Positions 52,419 through 61,373 of a stretch of 64,000 bases of DNA are shown piece after piece (position 1 is the first letter of the stretch; each line of letters starts with the position of its first letter). This DNA is from Brevibacillus panacihumi W25 (GTDB taxonomy: Bacteria > Bacillota > Bacilli > Brevibacillales > Brevibacillaceae): NCBI RefSeq assembly GCF_000503775.1, contig NZ_KI629785.1, positions 991,501 through 1,055,500 of the forward strand, read 5' to 3'. Made by a program: the position numbers and the translations under genes. The notes beneath the pieces were generated by a model. It saw nothing but the letters and a program-made list of their open reading frames with translations, did no database searches and was not told the origin of the DNA.

Positions 52419-54428
52419 CTATTTTTTCAACAGTTTTTCCGCTTCGGCAACGACGTTCTCCACGGTGAAACCGTACTCCTTCATGATTCGCTCACCCGGC
52501 GCGGATGCTCCGAATTGGTTGATCGCAATAACTTTTCCGCTGTCGCCTGCATAGCGTTCCCAGCCCATCGGCGATCCCATCTCGACCGCGAGACGTGCTT
52601 TTACGCCGGACGGCAGGACGGCTTCACGATATTCTTGCGGCTGGCGCTCAAACAGATTCCAGCTCGGCATCGAGACCACGCGTGCTTCGATTCCGCGTTC
52701 CAGCAATGCTGCACGAGCTTGCATCACCAGAGAAACCTCGGAACCCGTTGCGATCAAGATAAGCGCAGGCTTGCCGCTTGGCGCATCTGCCAGTACATAG
52801 GCCCCTTTGGCAACGCCTTCTGCTGCTTTTTCCAGCGTTTCCGGCAGGACCGGCAGATTTTGACGGGTCAAGACCAGAACAACCGGTTCATCTGTGCGGG
52901 AAATCGCGTATTTCCATGCTTCATTCGTCTCCACTGCATCAGCCGGACGCAGGATGGTCAGGTCAGGCATCGCCCGCAGGGAAGCCAATTGTTCAACTGG
53001 TTCATGCGTCGGTCCGTCTTCCCCGACAGCGATCGAGTCATGGGTAAAGACGTAGACCACTGGCTGTTTCATCAGCGCAGACAGGCGAATCGCCGGGCGC
53101 AGGTAGTCAGAGAAGACGAAGAAGGTACCGCCGTACACTTTTACGCCGCCATGCAGGGCCATCCCGTTCAGCGCTGCCCCCATCGCGAATTCGCGGACCC
53201 CGAACCAGATGTTGCGGCCCTCATAGGTGCCTGGGAGGAAATTGCCGCCTTCCTTGATCAGCGTGTTATTGGAGGAAGCCAGGTCAGCGGAGCCGCCCAG
53301 GAAGAACGGAATGCCTTTTGCCAACGCGTTGATGGCACTGCCGGAGGCCGCACGGGTCGCCAGTTTTGCACCTGCCTCGTAGGCTGGCAGCTGTTGTTCC
53401 CAGCCTGCTGGCAGCTTGCCGTCTACTGCCAGCTTAAACTGCTCAGCCAGTTCAGGATGTGCTTTTGCATAGGCTGCGAATTGCTCATTCCAGGCAGCTT
53501 CCGCTTTTTTCCCGTTGGCCGCCAGCTCGCTGTAGAACGCGGATACTTCTTCCGGTACATGGAATTCATTTTCATGGGTCCATTCGTAATGCGCTTTTGT
53601 CAGCTTCACTTCGTCTTTGCCCAGAGGAGCTCCGTGAGAAGCACTGGAGCCGCCTTTATTCGGGCTTCCGTAACCGATGACCGTTTTCACTTCGATCAGC
53701 GTCGGGCGATCCAGGTCCTTCTTCGCTTCTGCGATCGCCGCTTCGATAGCAGCGAGATCGTTGCCATCCTCGACGCGCAGGTATTGCCAGCCGTATGCCT
53801 GGTAGCGCTGCGCCACGTTTTCCGAGAAGGAGCGGGACAGTTCGCCATCGAGCGAGATGTCGTTGGAATCGTAGAGGACGATCATTTTGCCCAGTTTCAG
53901 ATGAGCAGCCAGGGAAGACGCCTCACTGGACACGCCCTCCATCAAGTCTCCGTCTCCGCAGATGACGTAGGTGTAGTGGTCAACGAGATCAAAGCCGTCC
54001 CGATTATAGGTAGCAGCCAGATGTTTTTCTGCCATCGCCATTCCGACTGCCATCGCAATCCCTTGGCCGAGCGGTCCTGTCGTCGCATCGACGCCCGGCG
54101 TGTGTCCGAACTCGGGGTGCCCTGGCGTCTTGCTTCCCCATTGACGGAAGTTATGTAGGTCTTCCAAAGAAACATCGTATTTCATCAAATGCAACATCGA
54201 GTATAATAGCATAGAGCCATGTCCAGCCGAGAGAACGAAACGATCCCGATCGATCCAGCTCGGATTGCTGGGGTTCACTTTCATGAAGCGGCTCCACAAT
54301 ACATGGGCCATGGGAGCTGCCCCCATCGGCATGCCTGGATGTCCGGAATTTGCCTTCTCGATGGCATCTATGGCCAGCGTGCGGATTGTATTAATGGAAA
54401 GCTGATCAACAGTAGATTGCTGAGTCAT
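52419..54428 (-). CDS. tkt: Transketolase
   Basis: Cytoplasmic thiamine-diphosphate enzyme of the pentose phosphate pathway, moving two-carbon units between sugar phosphates. 669 residues, family length. Motifs: [20 protein letters not shown] near the N-terminus, the ThDP motif [17 protein letters not shown] and the catalytic-site [19 protein letters not shown] (partly quoted). GGGAGG lies 10 nt before the ATG at 54428; the longer frame to 54476 runs past the promoter's start region. Own promoter and terminator. Confidence 0.97.
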   Translation of the reverse strand: MTQQSTVDQLSINTIRTLAIDAIEKANSGHPGMPMGAAPMAHVLWSRFMKVNPSNPSWIDRDRFVLSAGHGSMLLYSMLHLMKYDVSLEDLHNFRQWGSKTPGHPEFGHTPGVDATTGPLGQGIAMAVGMAMAEKHLAATYNRDGFDLVDHYTYVICGDGDLMEGVSSEASSLAAHLKLGKMIVLYDSNDISLDGELSRSFSENVAQRYQAYGWQYLRVEDGNDLAAIEAAIAEAKKDLDRPTLIEVKTVIGYGSPNKGGSSASHGAPLGKDEVKLTKAHYEWTHENEFHVPEEVSAFYSELAANGKKAEAAWNEQFAAYAKAHPELAEQFKLAVDGKLPAGWEQQLPAYEAGAKLATRAASGSAINALAKGIPFFLGGSADLASSNNTLIKEGGNFLPGTYEGRNIWFGVREFAMGAALNGMALHGGVKVYGGTFFVFSDYLRPAIRLSALMKQPVVYVFTHDSIAVGEDGPTHEPVEQLASLRAMPDLTILRPADAVETNEAWKYAISRTDEPVVLVLTRQNLPVLPETLEKAAEGVAKGAYVLADAPSGKPALILIATGSEVSLVMQARAALLERGIEARVVSMPSWNLFERQPQEYREAVLPSGVKARLAVEMGSPMGWERYAGDSGKVIAINQFGASAPGERIMKEYGFTVENVVAEAEKLLKK

Positions 54429-54485
54429 CTTACACGATCCTCCCTGTCTGTACTTGTAATATTCGGGTAATAACATGACTGTCCA

Positions 54486-54494
54486 ATTATAGCA
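54486..54494 (-). promoter_or_regulatory. Extended -10 promoter of tkt
   Basis: Minus strand TGCTATAAT: TATAAT at 54491-54486, TG upstream. No strong -35 is seen, as is normal for extended -10 promoters. Confidence 0.55.
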
Positions 54495-54545
54495 CAGTTC
54501 CTTTTTACAATCATGCCAGCAATTGAAAAAGGAGGGGAAACCAAC

Positions 54546-54698
54546 TTGTCTCCTGCGTTATCCTTGACCATCGGTATTGTTCTGGCGCTAGCTGGATTTG
54601 GGATGTTGATTTTTGCCTTTTCCAGCTCGCCTATGTTTAAGAAAAATCGGGAAAAATTGCGAAAAAAACGGGCAGAACAAGAGAATCGCCCGTCCTGA
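54546..54698 (+). CDS. Small single-pass membrane protein, 50 aa
   Basis: Not recognised. From a TTG at 54546, with AAAGGAGGGG 8 nt upstream, it reads a short outside part, one membrane helix ([18 protein letters not shown], about 8-25) and a very basic tail ([14 protein letters not shown]). An in-frame ATG at 54513 has no ribosome site. It lies 27 bp before the Nudix gene and is probably cotranscribed. Confidence 0.72.
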   Translation: MSPALSLTIGIVLALAGFGMLIFAFSSSPMFKKNREKLRKKRAEQENRPS

Positions 54699-54725
54699 CA
54701 GCTAAACCTTGAGGAGCCGAATCTG

Positions 54726-55199
54726 ATGAGCGATAAAAAACGCTTTACCATGCCCGTAGCCGTCCATCTATTCTTGTTGAAGGGAAATGAAGTCCTCCTT
54801 CTGCGAAGATACAACACAGGGTATGAAGACGGGAAGTACAGTGTCCCTGCTGGACATATGGACGGGAACGAAGAGGTCAAGCACGCCGCAATCCGGGAAG
54901 CGCGTGAAGAATGCGGAATTGACCTCGCGGAAGAAGATGTGCAGGTAGCAGGCGTGATGCATCGCCGCTCTAGTGACGAACGGATTGATTTTTTTCTCGT
55001 CGCATCAAAATGGAGCGGTGAAATCACCAATACCGAGCCGGACAAATGCGACGAGCTGATCTGGGTGGACATGCAGCGTTTGCCTGAGAATATGATTCCC
55101 TATGTTCGGCAAGCTATTACGAACTATCGGGACGGCAAGTGGTTCGACAGTTTTGGCTGGAGGGAAGCCGCAGATCAAGTGCACGCCAAACAACCGTAG
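54726..55199 (+). CDS. Nudix hydrolase
   Basis: A 157-residue cytoplasmic pyrophosphohydrolase. The Nudix box G-x5-E-x7-REUxEExGU is complete: it starts at Gly43 (GHMDGNE) and continues through REAREECGI to residue 65. Substrate could be an oxidised nucleotide or a nucleoside diphosphate derivative; the DERIDFFLVASKW strand after the box is typical of MutT-like members. GAGGAG lies before the ATG. Confidence 0.93.
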   Translation: MSDKKRFTMPVAVHLFLLKGNEVLLLRRYNTGYEDGKYSVPAGHMDGNEEVKHAAIREAREECGIDLAEEDVQVAGVMHRRSSDERIDFFLVASKWSGEITNTEPDKCDELIWVDMQRLPENMIPYVRQAITNYRDGKWFDSFGWREAADQVHAKQP

Positions 55200-55224
55200 G
55201 GTCAGCCTCTACGGTTGTTTTTAT
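55189..55224 (+). terminator. Terminator of the Nudix gene
   Basis: AACAACCGTAG (55189-55199) pairs with CTACGGTTGTT (55209-55219), followed by TTTAT. The left arm overlaps the stop codon. Confidence 0.85.
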
Positions 55225-55236
55225 ATGGGCGTTTCG

Positions 55237-55440
55237 TCAGGACCGCAGCCCGCTTCTTCTGTTTTTGACCGCCGCCAACGCCTCAATGAACTCTTCCTTG
55301 TCGATGACGTTCAACTCGTACAGCTCACGAATCTCGTCTTCGATCAGCAGAAGATCCCCTAACGGATCTCCTGTATACACAAATAATGAGTAACGCTGCA
55401 GAAACGCGTTCAAATCGAAGTCGTTCGGGCTCCTTCTCAA
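55237..55440 (-). CDS. yqgQ: YqgQ family protein
   Basis: A 67-residue helical protein matching the small YqgQ (DUF910) family of Bacillales; the shared core is FVYTGDPLGDLLLIEDEIRELY followed by a KEEFIEA stretch (partly quoted). Function unknown; single-stranded nucleic acid binding has been suggested for the family. The start is TTG with GGAGG 7 nt upstream, overlapping the previous stop as TTGA, so translation is coupled. Confidence 0.88.
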   Translation of the reverse strand: MRRSPNDFDLNAFLQRYSLFVYTGDPLGDLLLIEDEIRELYELNVIDKEEFIEALAAVKNRRSGLRS

Positions 55441-55835
55441 TGTGATCCCTCCAGATCGATCTCCATCCTAGCGAGGACGGCATCGTAGTCAAACTCGACA
55501 GCAAAGCCGGTAATCACGACGATCTTCGCGTGCGGATACGTTTCTTGCCACGCCTTCTCCTCATCTGGTCGCAATCCGACGATGTACAACGGATCAGCGG
55601 ATAAAAACGGGTCCGCCATGCATTGTTGCAAAAACGCATGACATCTCTGTTGTTCCTGTGCAGCATTCAGAACGAGCACCGCACGCTCCACTTCACCGGA
55701 CTTTCGCTGTTCTGCCAGCATGGCGAACGTCTTGGCTGTAGGGACAACCGCGTTTACTTCAGGGAAACGATCCAGCATCTCGTCCAGCCAATCATCTTCA
55801 TGCCAGGCCAGGTAGTACATCATCGCAGTAGACAT
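55437..55835 (-). CDS. Conserved hypothetical protein, 132 aa
   Basis: Not recognised. A soluble acidic protein with several tryptophans (YYLAWHEDDWLDEMLDRFP at the N-terminus) and a Rossmann-like look in the second half (DPLYIVGLRPDEE, KIVVITGFAVEFDYD). AGGAG lies 9 nt before the ATG. It forms a two-gene operon with yqgQ behind an extended -10 promoter. Confidence 0.78.
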   Translation of the reverse strand: MSTAMMYYLAWHEDDWLDEMLDRFPEVNAVVPTAKTFAMLAEQRKSGEVERAVLVLNAAQEQQRCHAFLQQCMADPFLSADPLYIVGLRPDEEKAWQETYPHAKIVVITGFAVEFDYDAVLARMEIDLEGSH

Positions 55836-55898
55836 GGTTTACAAACTCCTCAGAAATAGATAATTTCCATAGTAAAGTATATGGTAATTTTCACATTC

Positions 55899-55907
55899 AT
55901 TATAGCA
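55899..55907 (-). promoter_or_regulatory. Extended -10 promoter for the 55835 gene and yqgQ
   Basis: Minus strand TGCTATAAT: TATAAT at 55904-55899 with TG before it; the same GTGCTATAAT core as in front of tkt. Confidence 0.5.
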
Positions 55908-55936
55908 CGTAGCTCGGAACATGCCCATTCCCTTGC

Positions 55937-55965
55937 TTGACTTCACTGACACCTTCACGTAAGGT
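55937..55965 (+). promoter_or_regulatory. Promoter with overlapping palindrome for the MFS gene
   Basis: TTGACT (55937-55942), 17-nt spacer, TAAGGT (55960-55965). The palindrome ACCTT-CACGT-AAGGT (55951-55965) covers the -10 box, and CTTCAC is repeated 12 bp apart (55941 and 55953). This looks like a repressor site for the efflux gene. Confidence 0.5.
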
Positions 55966-56002
55966 AAAAACAGCTAATTTCGTGTGGAAAGAGGTATTTT
56001 CT

Positions 56003-57172
56003 GTGAAAAAGAAACATCTCGCCCTCTTATTCTTGATTGCGTTTCTCACCATGCTGGGCTTTGGAATTATTATTCCCATACTGCCATTTTTTGCAGAAAA
56101 ACTGGGAGCCTCCTCCTTTGACCTCGGTGTCCTGTTTGCCAGTTTCAATATCATGCAATTCATTTTTGCCCCGCTTTGGGGTACCCTTTCGGATCGGATC
56201 GGACGCAAGCCGCTCGTCTCCTTTGGCTTGTTTGGATTTGCCATCACGTTTATCCTGTTTGGATTGGCGGACAGTTATACAGAAATGTTAATCTACCGCA
56301 TCCTTGGCGGAATCGTCTCCGCTGCAGCCCTGCCTACGGTACACGCGATGGTCGCTGACCTGTTCCCTCCCAAGGACCGCGCAAAAGGAATGGGTATCGT
56401 CGGCGCTGGGATCGGACTCAGCTTTGTCTTTGGTCCTGTGATCGGCGGACTGCTGAGCAGTTATGGCGTGGCCGTACCCTTCTTTGTCTCGGGCGGCGTA
56501 GCGTTGCTTACTTTTTTTGTCATTTTATTTGCCTTGCCGGAAAGTCTTCCGAAAGAAAAACGCAGCTCCTCCGGAAAACGCAAGGGAGCCAATCCGTTTG
56601 GCGCCTTGTTCGGTTCGCTGTCCTTGCTGTATGCCATTCTGTTCATCGTATCGTTTGCCTTTTCCGGGCTCGAAACGACTTTTGCCCTCTACATCAGCGA
56701 TTTGTACGGATTTGATTCGCGTGATCTCGGCTATATGTTTTTGGTCATGGGGATTATCGCGGCATTCGTACAGGGAGGCATGATCGGCAAGATGGTGAAA
56801 CGCTGGGGGGAAGCAACCGTGTTGACCATTGGGATGTGCCTGTACGGCATTGGCTTTTTCACGATTCCGGTATTCGGGAACTTCTGGGCCTTTTCCTTGA
56901 TCCTCGCATTGTTTGGCGCTGGACAAGGCATGATTCGCGCTACGGCCAATGCCATGATCACACAGCGCACCACGATCGGACAAGGAGTCACCACTGGCGC
57001 GATCAGCTCGATGGACAGCTTGGGGAGAATCCTCGGTCCCCTGGCGGGAGGAGCGGTCTACCAGTTCACCGCAAGTGGACCTTTCATCTTGGGCGGGGTC
57101 CTGATGGTCATCGTCCTGCTCTGGTTCCGTCTGCGTCATCAGAGGCTGCCTGAGCCAAGCTTGGAAGCTTAA
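56003..57172 (+). CDS. MFS multidrug-efflux-type transporter
   Basis: A 389-residue protein with 12 membrane helices, of the TetA/MdtG-like drug-proton antiporter class. Motif A is GTLSDRIGRKPLV; motif C-like GIGLSFVFGPVIGG lies in helix 5. From a GTG at 56003 with GAGGT upstream; the longer frame starts before the promoter and is discounted. Substrates unknown. It ends at a strong bidirectional terminator. Confidence 0.93.
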   Translation: MKKKHLALLFLIAFLTMLGFGIIIPILPFFAEKLGASSFDLGVLFASFNIMQFIFAPLWGTLSDRIGRKPLVSFGLFGFAITFILFGLADSYTEMLIYRILGGIVSAAALPTVHAMVADLFPPKDRAKGMGIVGAGIGLSFVFGPVIGGLLSSYGVAVPFFVSGGVALLTFFVILFALPESLPKEKRSSSGKRKGANPFGALFGSLSLLYAILFIVSFAFSGLETTFALYISDLYGFDSRDLGYMFLVMGIIAAFVQGGMIGKMVKRWGEATVLTIGMCLYGIGFFTIPVFGNFWAFSLILALFGAGQGMIRATANAMITQRTTIGQGVTTGAISSMDSLGRILGPLAGGAVYQFTASGPFILGGVLMVIVLLWFRLRHQRLPEPSLEA

Positions 57173-57176
57173 AAGA

Positions 57177-57215
57177 AAGGCTGGAGAAGCATTCGATCGC
57201 TTCTCCAGCCTTTTT
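57177..57215. terminator. Bidirectional terminator
   Basis: Perfect 14-bp stem AAGGCTGGAGAAGC / GCTTCTCCAGCCTT (57177-57190 with 57199-57212) with an 8-nt loop, T run on the plus side and A run on the other. Confidence 0.92.
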
Positions 57216-57224
57216 GATTGACTG

Positions 57225-58868
57225 CTACTTCATCTCGACATACTTCAGATCGCCGTTGCCTAATACATCGACGTAAATGCCTTTGGCCACATTCTCTCCT
57301 TGCAGCCAACTGTCCTTATAGAAATAGATCGGGGCAATCGGCATTTCGTCCATCAGAATTTGCTCCGCCTCGCCAAAAAGCTGCTGGCGTTTTTGGGGAT
57401 CTGTTTCCTTGCTGATTTGGACCAACAGTTGATTGTACTTGTCATTGATCCAGTTCGTGCTGTTGTTTCCTTTTTTCTCCCGGAAAATCTCCATGAAGGT
57501 GATTGGATCGTTAAAATCCCCCGCCCATCCGCGCCGAGCTATTTGATAATTCGTTTCGTCCACCGTATCCAGGAATACCTTGAACTCCAAATTGGTCACT
57601 TTCACATCGACGCCGAGCGTTTGCCGCCATTGATCCTGGATTGCTTCGGCAATTTTTTTATGCGCGTCGCTTGTATTGAAGATCACCGAGATTGGCGGCA
57701 GCTGGCTGATCCCAAGCTCCCTCATGCCTTCCTCCAGCAGCTGCTTGGCACGTTGGGTGTCGTGATCCTGGAAGTAGCCCTCCGGTTTGACAGACATGGT
57801 AGGGGGCAAAAAGCCAAGTGCAGGGATCTGTCCTGTCTGCAAGATATTCTCGACAATCTCTTTTCGATTGATCGCATAGCTGAACGCTTTGCGGATTTTC
57901 ACATTATTGAAAGGGGGCTGCTCAATGTTGAAGGAGTAGAAATAGGTCGATGCGACTGGCTTACCTTGCAGTTTGCCAGAGTCCTTTAGCACAGGAATAG
58001 CATCGGTAGGCAAAGTGACCATCGGGGCACCCGCCCAGTCCAGCTCCCCATTCTCAAACATGGAGAAAGACGTGTTGTTGTCTTCGATCATTGTGGCGTC
58101 TACTTTATCGACCTTGACGTTGTCCTTATCCCAATAGTGGCCGTTCTTCGTGAACTGCATGGCGCTTTTATGCTCCCATTTTGCCAGCGTGTACGGCCCG
58201 TTGCCGATGTGGGTACTGGCTTCCATCGCCCATTCGGGATTATCCTTGACCGTCTTCTGATGGACCGGATAATAGGTGGCAAATGCGGTAAGCTCCAGGA
58301 AAAACGGCGTCTGATTTTCCAGATGGACTTCAAGGGTATGGTCGTCGAGTGCTTTTACGCCGACGTCATCAGCCGTGGCATTGCCTGCGTTGTATGCTTC
58401 GCCGTTCTTGATGTAAAAGAAATTGTAGGCGTAGCTGGAAGCAAATGCGGGATCAAGCGCGCGTTTCCACGCAAACTCGAAGTCATGCGCTGTCACCGGA
58501 TCGCCGTTGCTCCATTTGGAATCCCGCAAATGAAAGGTATAGACCAAACCGTCCTCAGAGATGTCGATCTTTTCGGCGACGGCATTGTGGATTTTGTCGT
58601 CCACGCCTCTTCGCGTCAAGCCATCGAAAAGGGAGGAGACGACCAGAATCGAGGTGCTGTCATCTGCCAAGCCGGGGTCTGCTGTGGAAGGCTCGGAGCC
58701 GATGTTGATCCGGAACACTTTGTCGCCAGCAGACGGGGCTGGACTGCTCGTGCCGCCTGATGGATTCGTTGCGCCAGACTCCGTAGCAGAAGGTGCCTGC
58801 CCTGTACAACCTGCCAATACTCCTGTCACCAGGATCAATGTGGCTATGGTGGACATGATTTTTTTCAT
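57225..58868 (-). CDS. Oligopeptide ABC transporter substrate-binding lipoprotein (OppA-like)
   Basis: A 547-residue extracellular lipoprotein that binds peptides for an ABC importer. Lipobox LAGC ends the signal (about residue 21), then a Ser/Thr/Pro-rich linker. SBP family 5 signatures include INIGSEPSTADPGLADD, YTFHLRDSKWSNGDPVTAHDFEFAWKR and GNGPYTLAKWEHK (partly quoted). No permease or ATPase genes are adjacent, so it is an orphan binding protein that must share another system. GGGGG lies 7 nt before the ATG. Confidence 0.94.
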   Translation of the reverse strand: MKKIMSTIATLILVTGVLAGCTGQAPSATESGATNPSGGTSSPAPSAGDKVFRINIGSEPSTADPGLADDSTSILVVSSLFDGLTRRGVDDKIHNAVAEKIDISEDGLVYTFHLRDSKWSNGDPVTAHDFEFAWKRALDPAFASSYAYNFFYIKNGEAYNAGNATADDVGVKALDDHTLEVHLENQTPFFLELTAFATYYPVHQKTVKDNPEWAMEASTHIGNGPYTLAKWEHKSAMQFTKNGHYWDKDNVKVDKVDATMIEDNNTSFSMFENGELDWAGAPMVTLPTDAIPVLKDSGKLQGKPVASTYFYSFNIEQPPFNNVKIRKAFSYAINRKEIVENILQTGQIPALGFLPPTMSVKPEGYFQDHDTQRAKQLLEEGMRELGISQLPPISVIFNTSDAHKKIAEAIQDQWRQTLGVDVKVTNLEFKVFLDTVDETNYQIARRGWAGDFNDPITFMEIFREKKGNNSTNWINDKYNQLLVQISKETDPQKRQQLFGEAEQILMDEMPIAPIYFYKDSWLQGENVAKGIYVDVLGNGDLKYVEMK

Positions 58869-58989
58869 GCAAGATCCCCCTTATTTTTCCAATTGCCCTT
58901 ACTATAGCGCAGGAGAAAAGGGGAATGAACAGATCTGCGATAGATTTTATTATGATTTATCAAAATATTCCGTTTATATACATTAATAA

Positions 58990-59028
58990 AGAAAAATAAC
59001 CACCAGCTCCGTCATAGAGGCTGGTGGT
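58990..59028 (-). terminator. Terminator of the ABC-F gene
   Basis: ACCACCAGC / GCTGGTGGT arms (58999-59007 with 59020-59028), followed by TTATTTTTC on the minus strand. Confidence 0.85.
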
Positions 59029-59050
59029 GCCAAGACTGCCTCACCTTCAA

Positions 59051-60994
59051 TCACTCGTTTTCCTGCATCGCCATCCACTGCTGGAAGGAGGCATCGAGCC
59101 TCGTCTGAATCTGATCCAGCTCTTGCTGCCATTCCAGCAATCGCGGATAACTCTCTTCGCTGGCCGACAAAAGCTTCGTTACTTCATCCCGCTTTGTCTC
59201 CAGCATAGAGATCTCCCGCTCCAGTTCTTGCAGCTTGTATAGGTTGGTGCGCTTTGCAGAAGTCGCATGGACGCCTATCTCTGCATCTGTCTTCGGCGCG
59301 CTTGCCTTGGCCGCAATCGGCTTGGGCGTTTCTTCCTTTACCGGCAGCGTGGCGATCATCATCCGTTGCTTCCGCTTTTCCCTCGCCTCCTCATAGCTGC
59401 CGACATCATGCCAAAGCCGCCCATTCTCCACCCAAAACACGCCATCCACCATCTTTTGCAGAAAATAGCGGTCATGGGAGACGATAAAAAGCGAGCCGCG
59501 GAAATCCGCCAATGCCTCCTCCAGCGTCTCCCTCGCTTCGATGTCCAGATGGTTCGTCGGTTCATCGAGAATCAACAGATTGATCTCCTGATGCATCATC
59601 TGGGCGAGGCGCAGTCGCATCCTCTCTCCACCGCTTAGTTGGCTCAGCTGCTTGAAGACCTGTTCACCGTAAAAGAGAAAGCGGGCGAGCAGATGCCGCG
59701 CTTCTGCTTCAGTGACGGCGGCCACCTCCCGGAACACCTCGATGACCCGGCGTGTTTGATCTCCTTCCAACGCTTGCTGGGACAGATAGCCTACCTTCAC
59801 ACTGCTGCCGATGGTGACGGTGCCCTGATCCGGCACGACTTCTCCGAGCAGCATTTTGATCCATGTCGATTTGCCGCAGCCATTGGGCCCCAGCAGTGCT
59901 TTGCGTTCCCCGTACCGCAGCAAGAAGCTCGCATCAGCAAACAGTGTTTTGGCTCCGAATGTTTTATGCACACCCTCCGCTTTCAACACATCCTGTCCGC
60001 TGCGCTCCGTCTTCTGAAATTGCAGCCCCATCCGCTCTGCTTCCAGTCGCGGCTTGTCGATGCGCTCGATTCGCGCCAGCGCTTTTTCCATGCTTTTCGC
60101 CCTGCGGTGGAACGCTTCATTCGGCGGATTGGAGCGGTTGCCCCATTCTTTGAGGCGTTTGATCGTTTCCTTCATCTTTTTGATCTTTTTTTGCTGCTCC
60201 TGATAAGCGGCAAATTGGCGCAGGAGCCTCTCCTCCCGCTCCTTGACAAAAGCCGAGTAATTCCCGATATAATAGTCGGCTTCCCCGCCGTCCACATGAT
60301 AGATCGATGTGACGACGGCATCGAGGAAATAGCGGTCGTGAGAGATGATCAGCACAGTCCCGGGATAGCTTTTCAGAAAGGTTTCCAGCCATTCCATGGA
60401 TTCCACATCCAGATGGTTCGTCGGCTCATCCAGCAGAAGGACGTCACTTTGCTGACACAGCAGCCTGGCCAGCCCTGTCTTGGTCTTCTCGCCACCGCTT
60501 AACTGAGCGAATGGCGTATTCAGGAATTCTTCTGACATACCGAGCCCTTCTGTCACTTGCGCCATGCGCGTCTCCCACTGATAGCCATCCAGCTGCTCGA
60601 ATTCCTCTTGCAGCTTCTGATAGCGATTCATGAGCCGTTCCAGGTCTTGCGCGGATTCGGCTGCTTCTCCCATCTGTTCTTCCAGTGCGCGCATCTGCTG
60701 CTGCAAGGCTCCGATCTGCGCGAAAGCCCCCGCGATCACGTCTTTTGCCAACCAAGAGGGATTGTACTGCGGCGTCTGCGGCAGATACGCCCAGACTGTC
60801 CCCTTCGCCCGGTACAGCTCTCCGCTGTCAGGAGTCTCTACACCTGCGAGCAGCTTGCACAAGGTGGTTTTGCCCGCGCCATTTGGCCCTACGATACCGA
60901 CGCGTTCTCCAGCTTTTATTTCAAGCGTCACATCCTGCAGGACAGGATCTGCGCCATATGCTTTTTGTAATTGTTTCGTAGCTACAATAATCAT
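59051..60994 (-). CDS. ABC-F family ATPase (ribosome-acting)
   Basis: A 647-residue soluble protein with two ABC ATPase domains and no membrane helices. Domain 1: Walker A GPNGAGKT, signature LSGGEKTK, DEPTNHLD; domain 2: GPNGCGKS, LSGGERMR, DEPTNHLD. The linker between them (about 245-325) is long and charged, and the C-terminal 100 residues form a coiled coil. ABC-F proteins act on the ribosomal E/P site; some give resistance to antibiotics such as lincosamides or pleuromutilins. AAGGAGG lies before the ATG at 60994. The leader carries an intrinsic terminator and a short reading frame ending at its base, a layout known for inducible resistance ABC-F genes. Confidence 0.94.
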   Translation of the reverse strand: MIIVATKQLQKAYGADPVLQDVTLEIKAGERVGIVGPNGAGKTTLCKLLAGVETPDSGELYRAKGTVWAYLPQTPQYNPSWLAKDVIAGAFAQIGALQQQMRALEEQMGEAAESAQDLERLMNRYQKLQEEFEQLDGYQWETRMAQVTEGLGMSEEFLNTPFAQLSGGEKTKTGLARLLCQQSDVLLLDEPTNHLDVESMEWLETFLKSYPGTVLIISHDRYFLDAVVTSIYHVDGGEADYYIGNYSAFVKEREERLLRQFAAYQEQQKKIKKMKETIKRLKEWGNRSNPPNEAFHRRAKSMEKALARIERIDKPRLEAERMGLQFQKTERSGQDVLKAEGVHKTFGAKTLFADASFLLRYGERKALLGPNGCGKSTWIKMLLGEVVPDQGTVTIGSSVKVGYLSQQALEGDQTRRVIEVFREVAAVTEAEARHLLARFLFYGEQVFKQLSQLSGGERMRLRLAQMMHQEINLLILDEPTNHLDIEARETLEEALADFRGSLFIVSHDRYFLQKMVDGVFWVENGRLWHDVGSYEEAREKRKQRMMIATLPVKEETPKPIAAKASAPKTDAEIGVHATSAKRTNLYKLQELEREISMLETKRDEVTKLLSASEESYPRLLEWQQELDQIQTRLDASFQQWMAMQENE

Positions 60995-61047
60995 GATTTT
61001 CCTCCTTGAAATGGGGCACATCACCGCACCAAGCGGGGGGAGAACAC

Positions 61048-61075
61048 AAAAAAGCTGCAGGCATGCACCCGCAGC
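61048..61075 (-). promoter_or_regulatory. Leader terminator/attenuator ahead of the ABC-F gene
   Basis: Minus strand: GCTGCGGG (61075-61068) pairs with CCTGCAGC (61061-61054), eight pairs with one G-U, 6-nt loop TGCATG, then six T (61053-61048). It lies 53 nt before the ABC-F start codon and inside its transcript, so it can act only as an attenuator. Confidence 0.65.
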
Positions 61076-61076
61076 A

Positions 61077-61124
61077 TCATTCGTGAAAAAAGTATCTGTC
61101 CAAGCACTCATCATGCTTATCCAT
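61077..61124 (-). CDS. Putative leader peptide of the ABC-F attenuator
   Basis: ATG at 61124 opens a 15-codon frame, MDKHDECLDRYFFHE, whose TGA (61079-61077) sits one base before the terminator stem. A ribosome stalled near its end would cover the stem and let transcription continue. The ribosome site is weak (GAGAAG). A second tiny frame, MVSDHEK (61149-61126), precedes it. Existence and translation are predicted only. Confidence 0.4.
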   Translation of the reverse strand: MDKHDECLDRYFFHE

Positions 61125-61373
61125 TCTACTTCTCGTGATCGCTTACCATGCGATTCCCGCTTGATGGTTGGTACGCCTTTGAATGTTCCGTTCAGTTGTA
61201 TGGGCAAAAATGGGCAGACTGATCCCGTTGACGGTAAAATCATGTGTCATACTGGAAGTTTCTACCACAAACCATACGTGAACGGCTTCAACCACGTACC
61301 TGCACCTCCCTTTCCAAAAAGAGAAAAATGGAATCTGAAACGAATATACAACATCTGTCGAAAGATCTCAATA

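Noticed and set aside
54513-54545. ATG start for the small membrane protein before Nudix
   Set aside because: No ribosome site in front of it, whereas AAAGGAGGGG lies inside this stretch and points to the TTG at 54546.
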